Below, piece by piece: positions 49,517 through 58,200 of a DNA stretch of 61,191 nucleotides (position 1 is the stretch's first letter; each line of letters starts with the position of its first letter). Where the stretch lies: the NCBI GenBank assembly GCA_002342685.1, contig DDQN01000015.1, positions 1-61,191 on the forward strand, written 5' to 3'. The position numbers and the translations under genes are program-made. Below the pieces are notes generated by a model. The model was not told the origin of the DNA. It saw only the letters and a program-made list of their open reading frames with translations, and did no database searches. The stretch is from Vibrio sp. UBA2441. Lineage in GTDB: Bacteria; Pseudomonadota; Gammaproteobacteria; Enterobacterales; Vibrionaceae.

Positions 49517-50171
49517 TCGTGTTAATGACAGCCAGATATAAGTTGTCGTAGAGTTTAGCTTTTAACTATTATTTGATTTTTATTCCATTGATAAATTAAT
49601 TACGGTGCGAGTACTTAGTTGTTATTTTCTTGTATGATGAGGTTGTATGATGAGGTTGTATGAGTAATGATGATTGTTTTGAGTTGTTAATTATTATCAA
49701 TCTAATTTCATTTTTTAAGGAAGTACTGTAAACTAATAACTAACTAAATTATGGGTGTGCATATATATGTTCTCTATATTTGTTTTGACTATTAAATTAA
49801 TGGTGTATATGAATCGATAAAGGAAATAGTACTGTATAATGTTTGTGAAAGTAATAACTATACAGTATTAGTATCATTTGAATAGACCACCTTTATCGTT
49901 GTTGTAGTCTTAGGTGGGGCAGTATTAAGTTGACGTTATCGGTTCATTATTATATTTCTGAGCTGCCAATATATTACTGTGTATAACGGATGTTATGATT
50001 AGTGAGAGTGATTTCTTATATCGGAATTGCTCATACGGCTCCCATAGCTACCGCAGTTGAGAGATCGTCTTGAGTTAGGTTAAGTGGCGCTTTCTATCAT
50101 TGTACCTTACTAACTAGCAGCCAAATTAACCATGTTACTTCAGCTGCTCTTATCAGAGTGGTACGTTACCG

Positions 50172-50405
50172 GTGGTATGGATACACTCATTGCCTCGTGA
50201 GTTTACTATTGAAGCTTATAGAGCAGATTGGACAGCTAAGGAGGTCGCTATGGTGTCAGGAATACCAGTTGACAACGTTGGAATATCTCGACACTTGGTT
50301 TGGGGTAATATACACCGTTGGCATATTATTTCGAAAATCGTAAGCAGAAAAATTAAAACGGCTAGAACAAGTAATAAGGTGGGCGTTGCAGACGATAAAC
50401 GCTAA
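50172..50405 (+). CDS. Weak 77-residue ORF
   Basis: A GTG-started frame reads IHSLPREFTIEAYRADWTAK and EVAMVSGIPVDNVGISRHLV, which resembles a helix-turn-helix. The ribosome site is poor and another frame is open in the same place. Could be a decayed regulator. Confidence 0.25.
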   Translation: MVWIHSLPREFTIEAYRADWTAKEVAMVSGIPVDNVGISRHLVWGNIHRWHIISKIVSRKIKTARTSNKVGVADDKR

Positions 50406-50414
50406 AAACGAAAA

Positions 50415-50436
50415 AACCCACGTATATACGTAGGTT
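50415..50436. terminator. Hairpin after the weak ORF
   Basis: AACCCACGT and ACGTAGGTT pair with one mismatch around ATAT; an A-run precedes it, so it acts best on the minus strand. Confidence 0.5.
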
Positions 50437-50547
50437 CATTCTTGATCATATGTCTTTGGTGGGCTGCTTTCGCAGGGATATCCAAAGCTCTCGCGGCTTA
50501 TGTTAGGGTATATTGCCCTAGAGGTCAACTAACTATGGGGGCAAACA

Positions 50548-51198
50548 ATGCCTTATAATGCGATAGAGCAAACACTGTCAGAACCGAGATTTGGTACGTA
50601 TCGCGCTGCTATTCTGTCAGTTCTTGGTAAAGAATGTAAGGTGACGGCACTGGAACTATATCAGTGGAATGCGATACTGGCTTCTCGCTTCTTTTTTCCT
50701 CTCCATATTTATGAAGTTGCATTACGAAATGCCATCTCAGATGCAATTTCCTCTCGATACGGTGAAAACTGGCCTATCAATGATATATTTCAGAACAGTT
50801 TAAACTACCAAGATAAAAGGACATTGCTAAAAGCCTTAGAAGGTGGATATGAAGGCGTTGGTAAACTCCTTCCAGAACTCAAATTTGTCTGGTTCGAAAA
50901 TATGCTCACGCGAAGGCATGACGGAAGGATTTGGTCACGCTACATACGGGCAGTATTTCCTAATGCGCCCTTAACCTTGAGTCCTGCAGAGCTGCGTGCC
51001 CGACTAAAAGAAGCATGTTACGTCGTTCGTAAATTTCGAAACCGTTGCGGACATCACGAACCGATCTTCAATAATGCTAATTTGCCGGATGTGCTCCCAT
51101 TAATGAGTGAGTCCATTAACTGGAGGTGTGAGGCTACTCACAAATGGCTTCATGAACAAGAAACCGTAACCGAATGGCTAGAAAATCCCATTTTTTGA
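50548..51198 (+). CDS. Abi-like (Abi_2/HEPN) protein
   Basis: This 216-residue protein has Abi_2-type text: an N-terminal LYQWNAILASRFFFPLHIYE and EVALRNAISDAISSRYGENW, and near the C-terminus VRKFRNRCGHHEPIFNN. The R-N-R-C-G-H motif is the R-x4-H ribonuclease signature of the HEPN fold. Abi proteins cause abortive infection, probably by cleaving RNA. A GGGGG-rich site precedes the ATG. It opens the defence-type block that runs to 60.4 kb. Confidence 0.8.
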   Translation: MPYNAIEQTLSEPRFGTYRAAILSVLGKECKVTALELYQWNAILASRFFFPLHIYEVALRNAISDAISSRYGENWPINDIFQNSLNYQDKRTLLKALEGGYEGVGKLLPELKFVWFENMLTRRHDGRIWSRYIRAVFPNAPLTLSPAELRARLKEACYVVRKFRNRCGHHEPIFNNANLPDVLPLMSESINWRCEATHKWLHEQETVTEWLENPIF

Positions 51199-51239
51199 GA
51201 TGCATATGATTGATAAACCGAGTAAAACTTAAATTTCAT

Positions 51240-51525
51240 TTCTTTACAGATTGCGAGTGGCCTATCTTATTGAGATAAGCAAAAATACTGTGCCAGCAAT
51301 CATGGAAGAAACAGGAATGTCCCGTAGAGCTGCACAAAATACTATTGGGCTCATAAGGTGGTGGTATATCCATATAATCAAATTGATGAGACTGATGATA
51401 TGAACTACGAACAAATTGTGCATGACTAGGTTCTATATTGCGATGGAATGGCAATGAAGTAATTGAGTTGCCTGAAAGACACCGAGACGAGAAAATTAGC
51501 ATTCAACTTAGAGAAGAAAGATGGT
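51240..51525 (+). pseudogene. Relic of a small winged helix-turn-helix gene
   Basis: The frame RVAYLIEISKNTVPAIMEET is followed by GMSRRAAQNTIGLI, a helix-turn-helix; the downstream half is out of frame or interrupted (NGNEVIELPERHRDEKISIQ). Short indels appear to have broken it. Its end overlaps the start of the next gene. Confidence 0.45.
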
Positions 51526-52543
51526 AGAGAGAAGGAACATTCACATTGCAGACTCGCCGATCGCCAAGGTTGCGCGTCGTTTGGTTAACTTAAAGTTTGA
51601 CATTGATACAGAAGCGAAATTGTCGCCTGACAATATTCCTGATGATTTGCATGGACCTGCACAGGGAGGTGAATATGGACCACACTTTGGGAGTGAATTT
51701 TTGTCTAACATTTTACCTTTTATGCCGCGAGATTTCTCTTCAGAACAGCAAACAGTGATGAATGTTCCTACATCTTACATATTCGGTTGCAGTTGGCGAA
51801 TATGGCCTAATCCCGATATTTTGGATGAAGAAAAGAAAGAAGCTATAGCCTATATTCATTCTGACTCAGGTATCAATGACGCATTCTATACTTACATTCC
51901 AGAATTAAGTCTTTTTTTTGCAGGGGAAGGAAAAAACCGTGTGAACTTTTGCCGCTTTCACAATATTGAATATATTCCAGCTAGGGTTATGGTTACGCAT
52001 TACCCTGATACCGATAGAATTAAGATCTATGTCTTAAATGTAGCAAGTGGATTGGATGTTTGGGCTGCTCTGGATGACCGATATATACAAAAAGTAAGCC
52101 ATTATGCTTATGCACTGCCAGTATTCAGGGCTTACGGGATAGCCATTTTTAACCAATGGCCAGAAGAATTCCCCAGTCTGACCGAAGTACTTCAATATGA
52201 ACACTGTTGCTCCGAAGAACTAGGTTATAAATACAGAACGATTGATGCTGATGCCGTTCAAGAAAAATTGGACAAAGTAGAGAGAGACAATATATTCAAA
52301 TTGCAGTGGGTTCGATGCAACCTTCTAGAGTTAGATTTTTCTCTAAGTAATATATTCATGATTCTTTTATTTACAATGATCACATGGATAACTTCTTTGA
52401 TTGTTTGGCAGAGCACCAGTGTAGAGTATCTCAATACGGTGGCAGGAACACTATTTACATTTACTTCAGGTATTCTTTTTGTCGTATTCGTACCTGTGTT
52501 TAAATGCAGAAGAAAACATCTAAGGCAAAAATTAAATAGGTAG
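51521..52543 (+). CDS. 340-residue protein with two C-terminal membrane helices, unknown function
   Basis: Residues 1-270 are soluble and globular (for example HGPAQGGEYGPHFGSEFLSN, VPTSYIFGCSWRIWPNP). Residues about 277-298 (FMILLFTMITWITSLIVW) and 305-325 (TVAGTLFTFTSGILFVVFVP) are hydrophobic helices followed by a basic tail. This is a tail-anchored hairpin topology. Two-helix membrane proteins are frequent effectors in phage defence, and this one stands between an Abi protein and a nuclease-like protein; the role is inferred from context only. Family not recognised. Confidence 0.6.
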   Translation: MVERRNIHIADSPIAKVARRLVNLKFDIDTEAKLSPDNIPDDLHGPAQGGEYGPHFGSEFLSNILPFMPRDFSSEQQTVMNVPTSYIFGCSWRIWPNPDILDEEKKEAIAYIHSDSGINDAFYTYIPELSLFFAGEGKNRVNFCRFHNIEYIPARVMVTHYPDTDRIKIYVLNVASGLDVWAALDDRYIQKVSHYAYALPVFRAYGIAIFNQWPEEFPSLTEVLQYEHCCSEELGYKYRTIDADAVQEKLDKVERDNIFKLQWVRCNLLELDFSLSNIFMILLFTMITWITSLIVWQSTSVEYLNTVAGTLFTFTSGILFVVFVPVFKCRRKHLRQKLNR

Positions 52544-52654
52544 ATATCGCATACCAGTCATGAGTACAAATCTGAATGTTAAGATAAAAAAAACGATGCT
52601 CAACCTGATATTGGAAGCAGTTATTGACTTTATAGAATAAGTGGTGGGTTTTGG

Positions 52655-54577
52655 ATGGATACTATCGAGAAACATAGTCTTTGGGAGTTAGAAGTAGAGA
52701 GCTTTGACCGCGTGGTGCTCGCGAGTGACCTCATTAAATTTATGAGTGGAGAAACCGCTGATAGCGATGTATCTCAATCTATTTTGAAAAGTTTCATCGC
52801 CAAACGATTAGTTGAGGGTGGAATTTACGCCAAGTGTAGTAACTGTGATTGTCCTGTCCATTTCATTGCTCGAAATGCTACCACAGAAGCTTATTTTCGC
52901 CATATCCCTAGCAGAGCACCATCTATTGAAAAAATGAAGTTGTGTTCGTTTTACTCGAATACAGAGTCTTTTTTTGGTAAAGGGCAAATCTACCAGGGTG
53001 AAGGGAAATGGCATTTTGATACGAAGCATTTTTTGGCCAATCATATTGAAACGATTGGCTATCATGACGTGGATATTGAGAAGTTTATATTCTCGAAAGA
53101 TCCTGAAACGGACAAACGTCGAAAACCCGATATTGCTTTTAAGGACTCGAAAGGAAACAGATTTGTCATTGAACTAACTCGCTGGTGGATGAGTCCTGAA
53201 GTTGTTTATGAGCGAGAGAAATTTTTTAGAACCGAGGGGTACAACTTAATCTGGCTATTTAGTCCAAACTGCGAAGAATCTAACCCCGTCACGCTAAACA
53301 TGATTTTGTATGGCTCCGCGGCCTCAAGGCAAGAAGCTTCTGTCGATGTGCTATCAAAAGTGGAGTGCAATGCTTTCGTGTTATCTGATGAAGCTTTAAG
53401 CACGATGAAGTCTCAAAGCAACTTAACTTTCGAAGTTGTATTTCCTGTACCAACTTATAAATTGGATCTTAAACAAATTAATGTAGAGAAAAGTAGTACA
53501 TTGATTCAGTTGGATGATCTTGATTTAGATGCGAGACAAAGGCTCCCTTTTGCTATAAATACCTCCATCGCTTTTAAAAATGCAATTACTGAAAAGTACC
53601 ATGATGACCGTAAAGCTCTTGCACTTAATATTTATGAACTAAGACGTTTGGCATTTATAGAGCCGGTATTTGAATACGAAACGGATCTTAATGAGGCAAT
53701 GCAAACTGTTCATCGCGCTATGGCTTGTGTTGATAGTATCCAAAGCCCAAAGAGAATGCTTGCGTATGAGGCGATGGCGATAGTTAATATCAATGCAGCT
53801 AGGACTAACTATCTTATACGTAACGCTCGAAGACAAACAGCCCACGCTATTCGCTCTGTTCGATCTGAAATCAGAAAATATCTTCATAATATTGATAAAC
53901 TTCATTCTGAAGAGGTGGTAATAAATAGATACAATCGAATTCAGAATGTCGGTGATAAAGCTAAACAATATCAATCGCCAATGTTTGCATCTTATCTAAA
54001 AAGAGCATTAGTAAAGGCCGATAATGAATTGAAAGAGTTCCAGGCTAAACGTAATGCTATTGCATCGAAGGAACAAACTAAGAAGCAGAAATCAAAAGAA
54101 AATCACATTCTTGAACGAGAGCGGTTTATCCGGGATCTTGAAAAAGGATTTGACGATATACCTGTGGATTTGTCTGCTCTTAAAATGAAGAAAAACCGGA
54201 TAATATTAAAGGCTCACGAATATGGCTTTGATGACAGAGCAATGTACTTAGATCACACATTCAATATAGCGGTGACAAACATTATCAATGCTTATAATCA
54301 GAAGCACTATCCCAAGCTTTATCAAGGTTGGTCGCCAGCTTACCGGTATAAAATCGAATTAGACAAAGCCTTTGAACTATGTGCGCTAAAATGTCATAAA
54401 CGCGATCCGCAGAAGAGAAGAATTGAAGTATATCAAGAAGCAACTAGGCTGGTTTTATCGCAGTTCCAAGAGAGCATAAATACGCACATAGAGCTTTTTT
54501 ATAATGAGATGCGACGGTCAGATCAACCTACCTTTTCATCAATAGTGATAAAAAACTATCAACAATGTGTAGGTTAA
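52655..54577 (+). CDS. CoiA-like/DUF6035-like nuclease-fold protein
   Basis: This 640-residue protein opens with a putative zinc site (C61, C64, H83, C97), then a PD-(D/E)xK-like core: RRKPD159-IAF and, after a beta turn, VIE173-LT, with T175 where the catalytic Lys is usual. A long helical, Lys/Arg-rich C-terminal part with a coiled coil follows (about 350-560). This layout resembles CoiA-family proteins. The missing Lys means activity is unsure. It is separated from the membrane protein by 111 bp and from the Avs-like gene by 674 bp. Confidence 0.6.
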   Translation: MDTIEKHSLWELEVESFDRVVLASDLIKFMSGETADSDVSQSILKSFIAKRLVEGGIYAKCSNCDCPVHFIARNATTEAYFRHIPSRAPSIEKMKLCSFYSNTESFFGKGQIYQGEGKWHFDTKHFLANHIETIGYHDVDIEKFIFSKDPETDKRRKPDIAFKDSKGNRFVIELTRWWMSPEVVYEREKFFRTEGYNLIWLFSPNCEESNPVTLNMILYGSAASRQEASVDVLSKVECNAFVLSDEALSTMKSQSNLTFEVVFPVPTYKLDLKQINVEKSSTLIQLDDLDLDARQRLPFAINTSIAFKNAITEKYHDDRKALALNIYELRRLAFIEPVFEYETDLNEAMQTVHRAMACVDSIQSPKRMLAYEAMAIVNINAARTNYLIRNARRQTAHAIRSVRSEIRKYLHNIDKLHSEEVVINRYNRIQNVGDKAKQYQSPMFASYLKRALVKADNELKEFQAKRNAIASKEQTKKQKSKENHILERERFIRDLEKGFDDIPVDLSALKMKKNRIILKAHEYGFDDRAMYLDHTFNIAVTNIINAYNQKHYPKLYQGWSPAYRYKIELDKAFELCALKCHKRDPQKRRIEVYQEATRLVLSQFQESINTHIELFYNEMRRSDQPTFSSIVIKNYQQCVG

Positions 54578-54594
54578 GAGAGTGTTTGAATTAT

Positions 54595-54741
54595 ATGCAA
54601 TCAAATGGAAGCTCAATAGCACAAACAGCCTCCATACAGCTAGAAACAATGTTTCATGCTATCGATGAGTTTAATAAGGGAACCCAACTTCGCACAGTGT
54701 TAAGTCAATTTGCAGAGACACACGCAAAGAACTTCTGCTAA
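54595..54741 (+). CDS. Possible 48-residue ORF
   Basis: MQSNGSSIAQTASIQLETMF continues HAIDEFNKGTQLRTVLSQFA. It is helical and protein-like but lacks a good ribosome site; it may be a 3' remnant of a larger gene. Confidence 0.35.
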   Translation: MQSNGSSIAQTASIQLETMFHAIDEFNKGTQLRTVLSQFAETHAKNFC

Positions 54742-54887
54742 ACATTCACCTCGGATTGATAATGAATTGTACGAGTTATTCAGAGGCTAATTTGTTTGAG
54801 CCAATGAGCAGGTAACTAGAGATGTTTAAGGGTTCCACGAACATGCAGTGCGCATGGTGTTGACATTGTAGTGAGACTATTCATTTT

Positions 54888-54938
54888 GGTAAACAGTGAT
54901 TTAAGGTAAACAGTGATTTAAGGTAAACAGTGATCACA
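54888..54938 (+). repeat. 17-bp tandem repeat, three units
   Basis: GGTAAACAGTGATTTAA at 54888-54904 and 54905-54921, then a third unit starting GGTAAACAGTGAT at 54922. It could be a regulator binding array; function unknown. Confidence 0.7.
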
Positions 54939-54968
54939 CCTTACAGTTGGTACTTCATAACTCAGAAG

Positions 54969-54991
54969 TGCCCCAAAGTTCGTTAGCACTG
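54969..54991 (+). repeat. 23-bp motif, copy 2 (upstream of the Avs-like gene)
   Basis: It begins TGCCCCAAAG and ends TAGCACTG, matching the copy at 25401-25423 at 20 of 23 positions. Confidence 0.6.
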
Positions 54992-55101
54992 ACAGTTCAG
55001 GCTATTTCACACGCTGATAACTGGCTTAAAAATTCTACTAGGTTGGGTTGCCATTTTTTGTAACTTGTGATCATTTGAGCCACAAAATTAATTCTAAGCA
55101 C

Positions 55102-55150
55102 ATTTAACCATTCATGGTTAAATTGCTTGTATCGGGTAAGTGACTATACT
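55102..55150 (+). promoter_or_regulatory. Promoter with palindromic operator of the Avs-like gene
   Basis: A perfect 10-bp inverted repeat, ATTTAACCAT (55102-55111) and ATGGTTAAAT (55114-55123), abuts TTGCTT (55123-55128) as -35. TATACT (55145-55150) is the -10, with 16-bp spacing. The transcript would begin about 95 bp before the start codon. A repressor bound here would block RNA polymerase. Confidence 0.6.
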
Positions 55151-55251
55151 CATATCATCCTACCGTCTTTTGCGATAAAGTGTTGAAAATTAGTGAGACT
55201 TGTGCACGGAAAGACTCATGAATTTCATTGTGCGCTTTATGGAGATGAGAA

Positions 55252-58200
55252 ATGAGTAATGATGTCAAACAACAGAGCAATCCATTTTCTACTGGAGGTG
55301 GTGGTGTTAACTTTGAAACTAGAGTTCAAGCTGCTTTTGCATTGTCATTACTAACAAAGTCTTGTGTTCCTTGCTTATCACAGGATATGAGGGCAAAAGA
55401 GTTAAAGTTTCAGAATAAATATGATGGCGTAAATACGGATGACTTTGTTTTAGTTGCGACTGATAAAGCAAGTAACCAAAGTCGGCTTTTTGCTCAGATT
55501 AAGCATGAAATCACTATAAGTGGGGCTGTTGATTCAATGTTTGCTGAAGTTATTAATAGTGCATGGAAAGATTTTCAAAGTACTGAATTTAATGTTGAAA
55601 ATGATTCAATTGCATTAATAACTGGCCCGTTACCCAAACTTGACGTTAATAATACTCTACCAATATTGGAATGGGCTAAGTATTCGTCAAACTCAGCAGA
55701 CTTTATTAAAAAATCTAAAACGAAAGGCTTCACTAGTGAAGCAAAAGTTAACAAACTTAATATATTCAGGGCACAATTAACCGTTGCTAATGGTGGGAAT
55801 GCTATTACTGATGATGAATTATGGCTTTTCTTAAAAGTTTTTCAGTTAGTTTCATTCGACTTAGATGCAAAACACTCAGTAGTTGCAAATCTTTTGTGCT
55901 CTTTGATTGAATGTTACTCGGATGAGTCACCACCTCTTGTTTTGTCTAAATTAGTAACTTGTGCCCAAGAATTTAACCAGAATGCAGGGACTCTAACTCA
56001 AGATAATGCACCTAAAGAAGTTAAATTGTTATTTGATTCGACAAGTAAAGTAAATTTTGAAAATGATTTTTTAAAGCTTAAAGAGCGTGGAGACCATATA
56101 TTTGATGGAATATCGAACACTATTAATGGTTTTCATATAGATAGGGCTGAGCAGATAGCAGAAATATCTGAACTGTACGAGGTAAATGACTTTATTTTTG
56201 TTACTGGCGCTAGAGGTGTTGGAAAATCTGGAGTTGTTAAAGACTTTATCTCAACGAAAGGTAAAGATGTTCCTGTTTTCTATTTAAGAGCTGAAGACTT
56301 AGATAAAAACCACCTTAACGATGTATTTACATCTATCGGAATGAACTCTACGTTAGGTCAGATTGAAGGGTACTTCTCGTTACTTAAAGAAAAAATACTT
56401 GTTATTGAGTCTCTAGAAAAAGTTTTAGAGCTAAATTATCAAGATGCATTTATTGATTTACTTCAATACATAAAAAAACAAGCGGGTTGGACCATTATTG
56501 CAACGGGCCGTGATTATGCATATCAACAACTTACTTTTAATTATCTTCAACCTAGTGCTATCCAGTTTGACAGTGTGAATGTGGAAGGGCTTACTACGGA
56601 TCAAGTTGTCCAAGTCAGTGAGCATATTCCTGAGTTAACAGGGCTAATATCTAATGACTCGTTAACTGAATTGCTTAAAGTACCATTCTTTATCGAGATT
56701 GCAGTAAGAGCTATTGGTAATGGTGCACAATTTAAATCTGGTGATACTGAAGTCGATTTTAGAAATACTGTCTGGGCAACAGTGATTTCAAAAGAGGCAG
56801 ATAGAAAATCAGGAATGCCAGATAAGCGAAGAACAACTTTTATTAATATTGCAAAACAACGAGCGAAAAAAATGTTGTTTGGTATTAGATCTAGTGAGTT
56901 TGATCCTGAAGTCATTGCTAAATTGGAAGAGGATCATTTAATTCACCGTGATCAGAAGTCTGCCACTATAAGTCCAATGCATGATGTATTAGAGGACTGG
57001 GCATTAGAAGAATACATAGAGAGCGAGTACGTTGAAAATTCGCAAGACTTAGTTCAATTTTTATTAACTATTGGTAATGAGCCTGCAATTAGTAGAGCCT
57101 TTCGGTTATGGCTATACAGAAAATTGAAATTTGATGATGCAACTAATGAATTTGTTGAAGAAGTCTTGACCACTGATGGTATAGAAAGTTACTGGAAGGA
57201 TGAAGCTATTGCAGCGATTATGCAACATGGCTCGCCAGAAGATTTTCTATATTCTCTTAAGTCTCAGCTTCTAAAGGATGATTGCGCACTTTTGGTCCGC
57301 TTTTGCTTTATTCTCAGAATAGCCTGTCAAAGACCAAGTTCACTATATAATAATTTACTGGTTAAAGACGAAAAATCAGGGATTTTGAAATCTTTGTTTT
57401 TACAGCCCTATGGTAACGGTTGGGAGGCATTGTTTAATTTTATCTATGAGGTTAAGCATGACTTGAGTAACACTATGCTTACTCAAGTTGTTGAGGTGAT
57501 AAATGAATGGTGTGGACTCGTTAATATATATGAGGAACTACCAAATGCATCACAAAAGGTTGGCTTGTTAAGTTTATGGCTGCTTGAACAGGTTAAAGAT
57601 TCTTATCGTGATGAGGGGCGAAGAAAGAAAATACTTAATGCCCTATTAAAGGTTTCGACAGCAATCAAAGAAAAATTTGATGAATTAATGGATCAGGATG
57701 TTTTCATCTCCAAGGTAAAGCCTAGAAGGTTAAGCTATGTTGATGAGCTGACTAGTTTAGCCCTTGTAGGCACTAATGTGCCTATGTTATGCAAGCGTAA
57801 TCCTGACTTTGTAGTTAAGCTTTCTTTGCATGAGTGGTTACTGCAAAAAACAGAAGAAGATGAGTTTGGTTATAGTTCTTATGGCCGAATTGATGTTGAA
57901 GAATCCTATGGTTTAGATCGAGAACGTGATTTTTTCCCCGCAAGTGGTTCTAAAGGACCTTTTAAGTACCTCCTTGAATCAAAACCTAGATTAGCGTTAG
58001 ATTTTATTATTAAATTATGCAATTTAACTGCACAGAAGTATGCTGAATCTGAGTTTGGCGCTCCTTCTGCGGATGAACAAGAAAAGTACTTCTCTGATGA
58101 AGTAGCTGCAAAGCAAGTGGGTGTGATTCTCACTGATGGAACATTAATAAAGCAGTATGCCTCGCCTCACCTTTGGAAAGGTTACCGAGGTCAGTCAACA

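Larger units (their letters stand above)
49517..50547. other. About 1 kb AT-rich region with repeats
   Basis: No firm gene. It contains a 13-bp tandem repeat (GTATGATGAGGTT, twice plus a partial copy, about 49634-49665), a 9-bp inverted repeat TACTGTATA (49830-49838)/TATACAGTA (49859-49867), a weak ORF (50172-50405) and a hairpin at 50415-50436. Possible regulatory or transfer-related sites. Confidence 0.45.
54578..55251. other. Intergenic region upstream of the Avs-like gene
   Basis: It contains a possible 48-residue ORF, a 17-bp tandem repeat, the second copy of the 23-bp motif, and the operator/promoter of the Avs-like gene (all listed separately). The rest shows no gene. Confidence 0.6.

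Noticed and set aside
54888..54938. CRISPR array
   Set aside because: The 17-bp units are directly adjacent with no spacers and there are no cas genes; listed as a tandem repeat instead.
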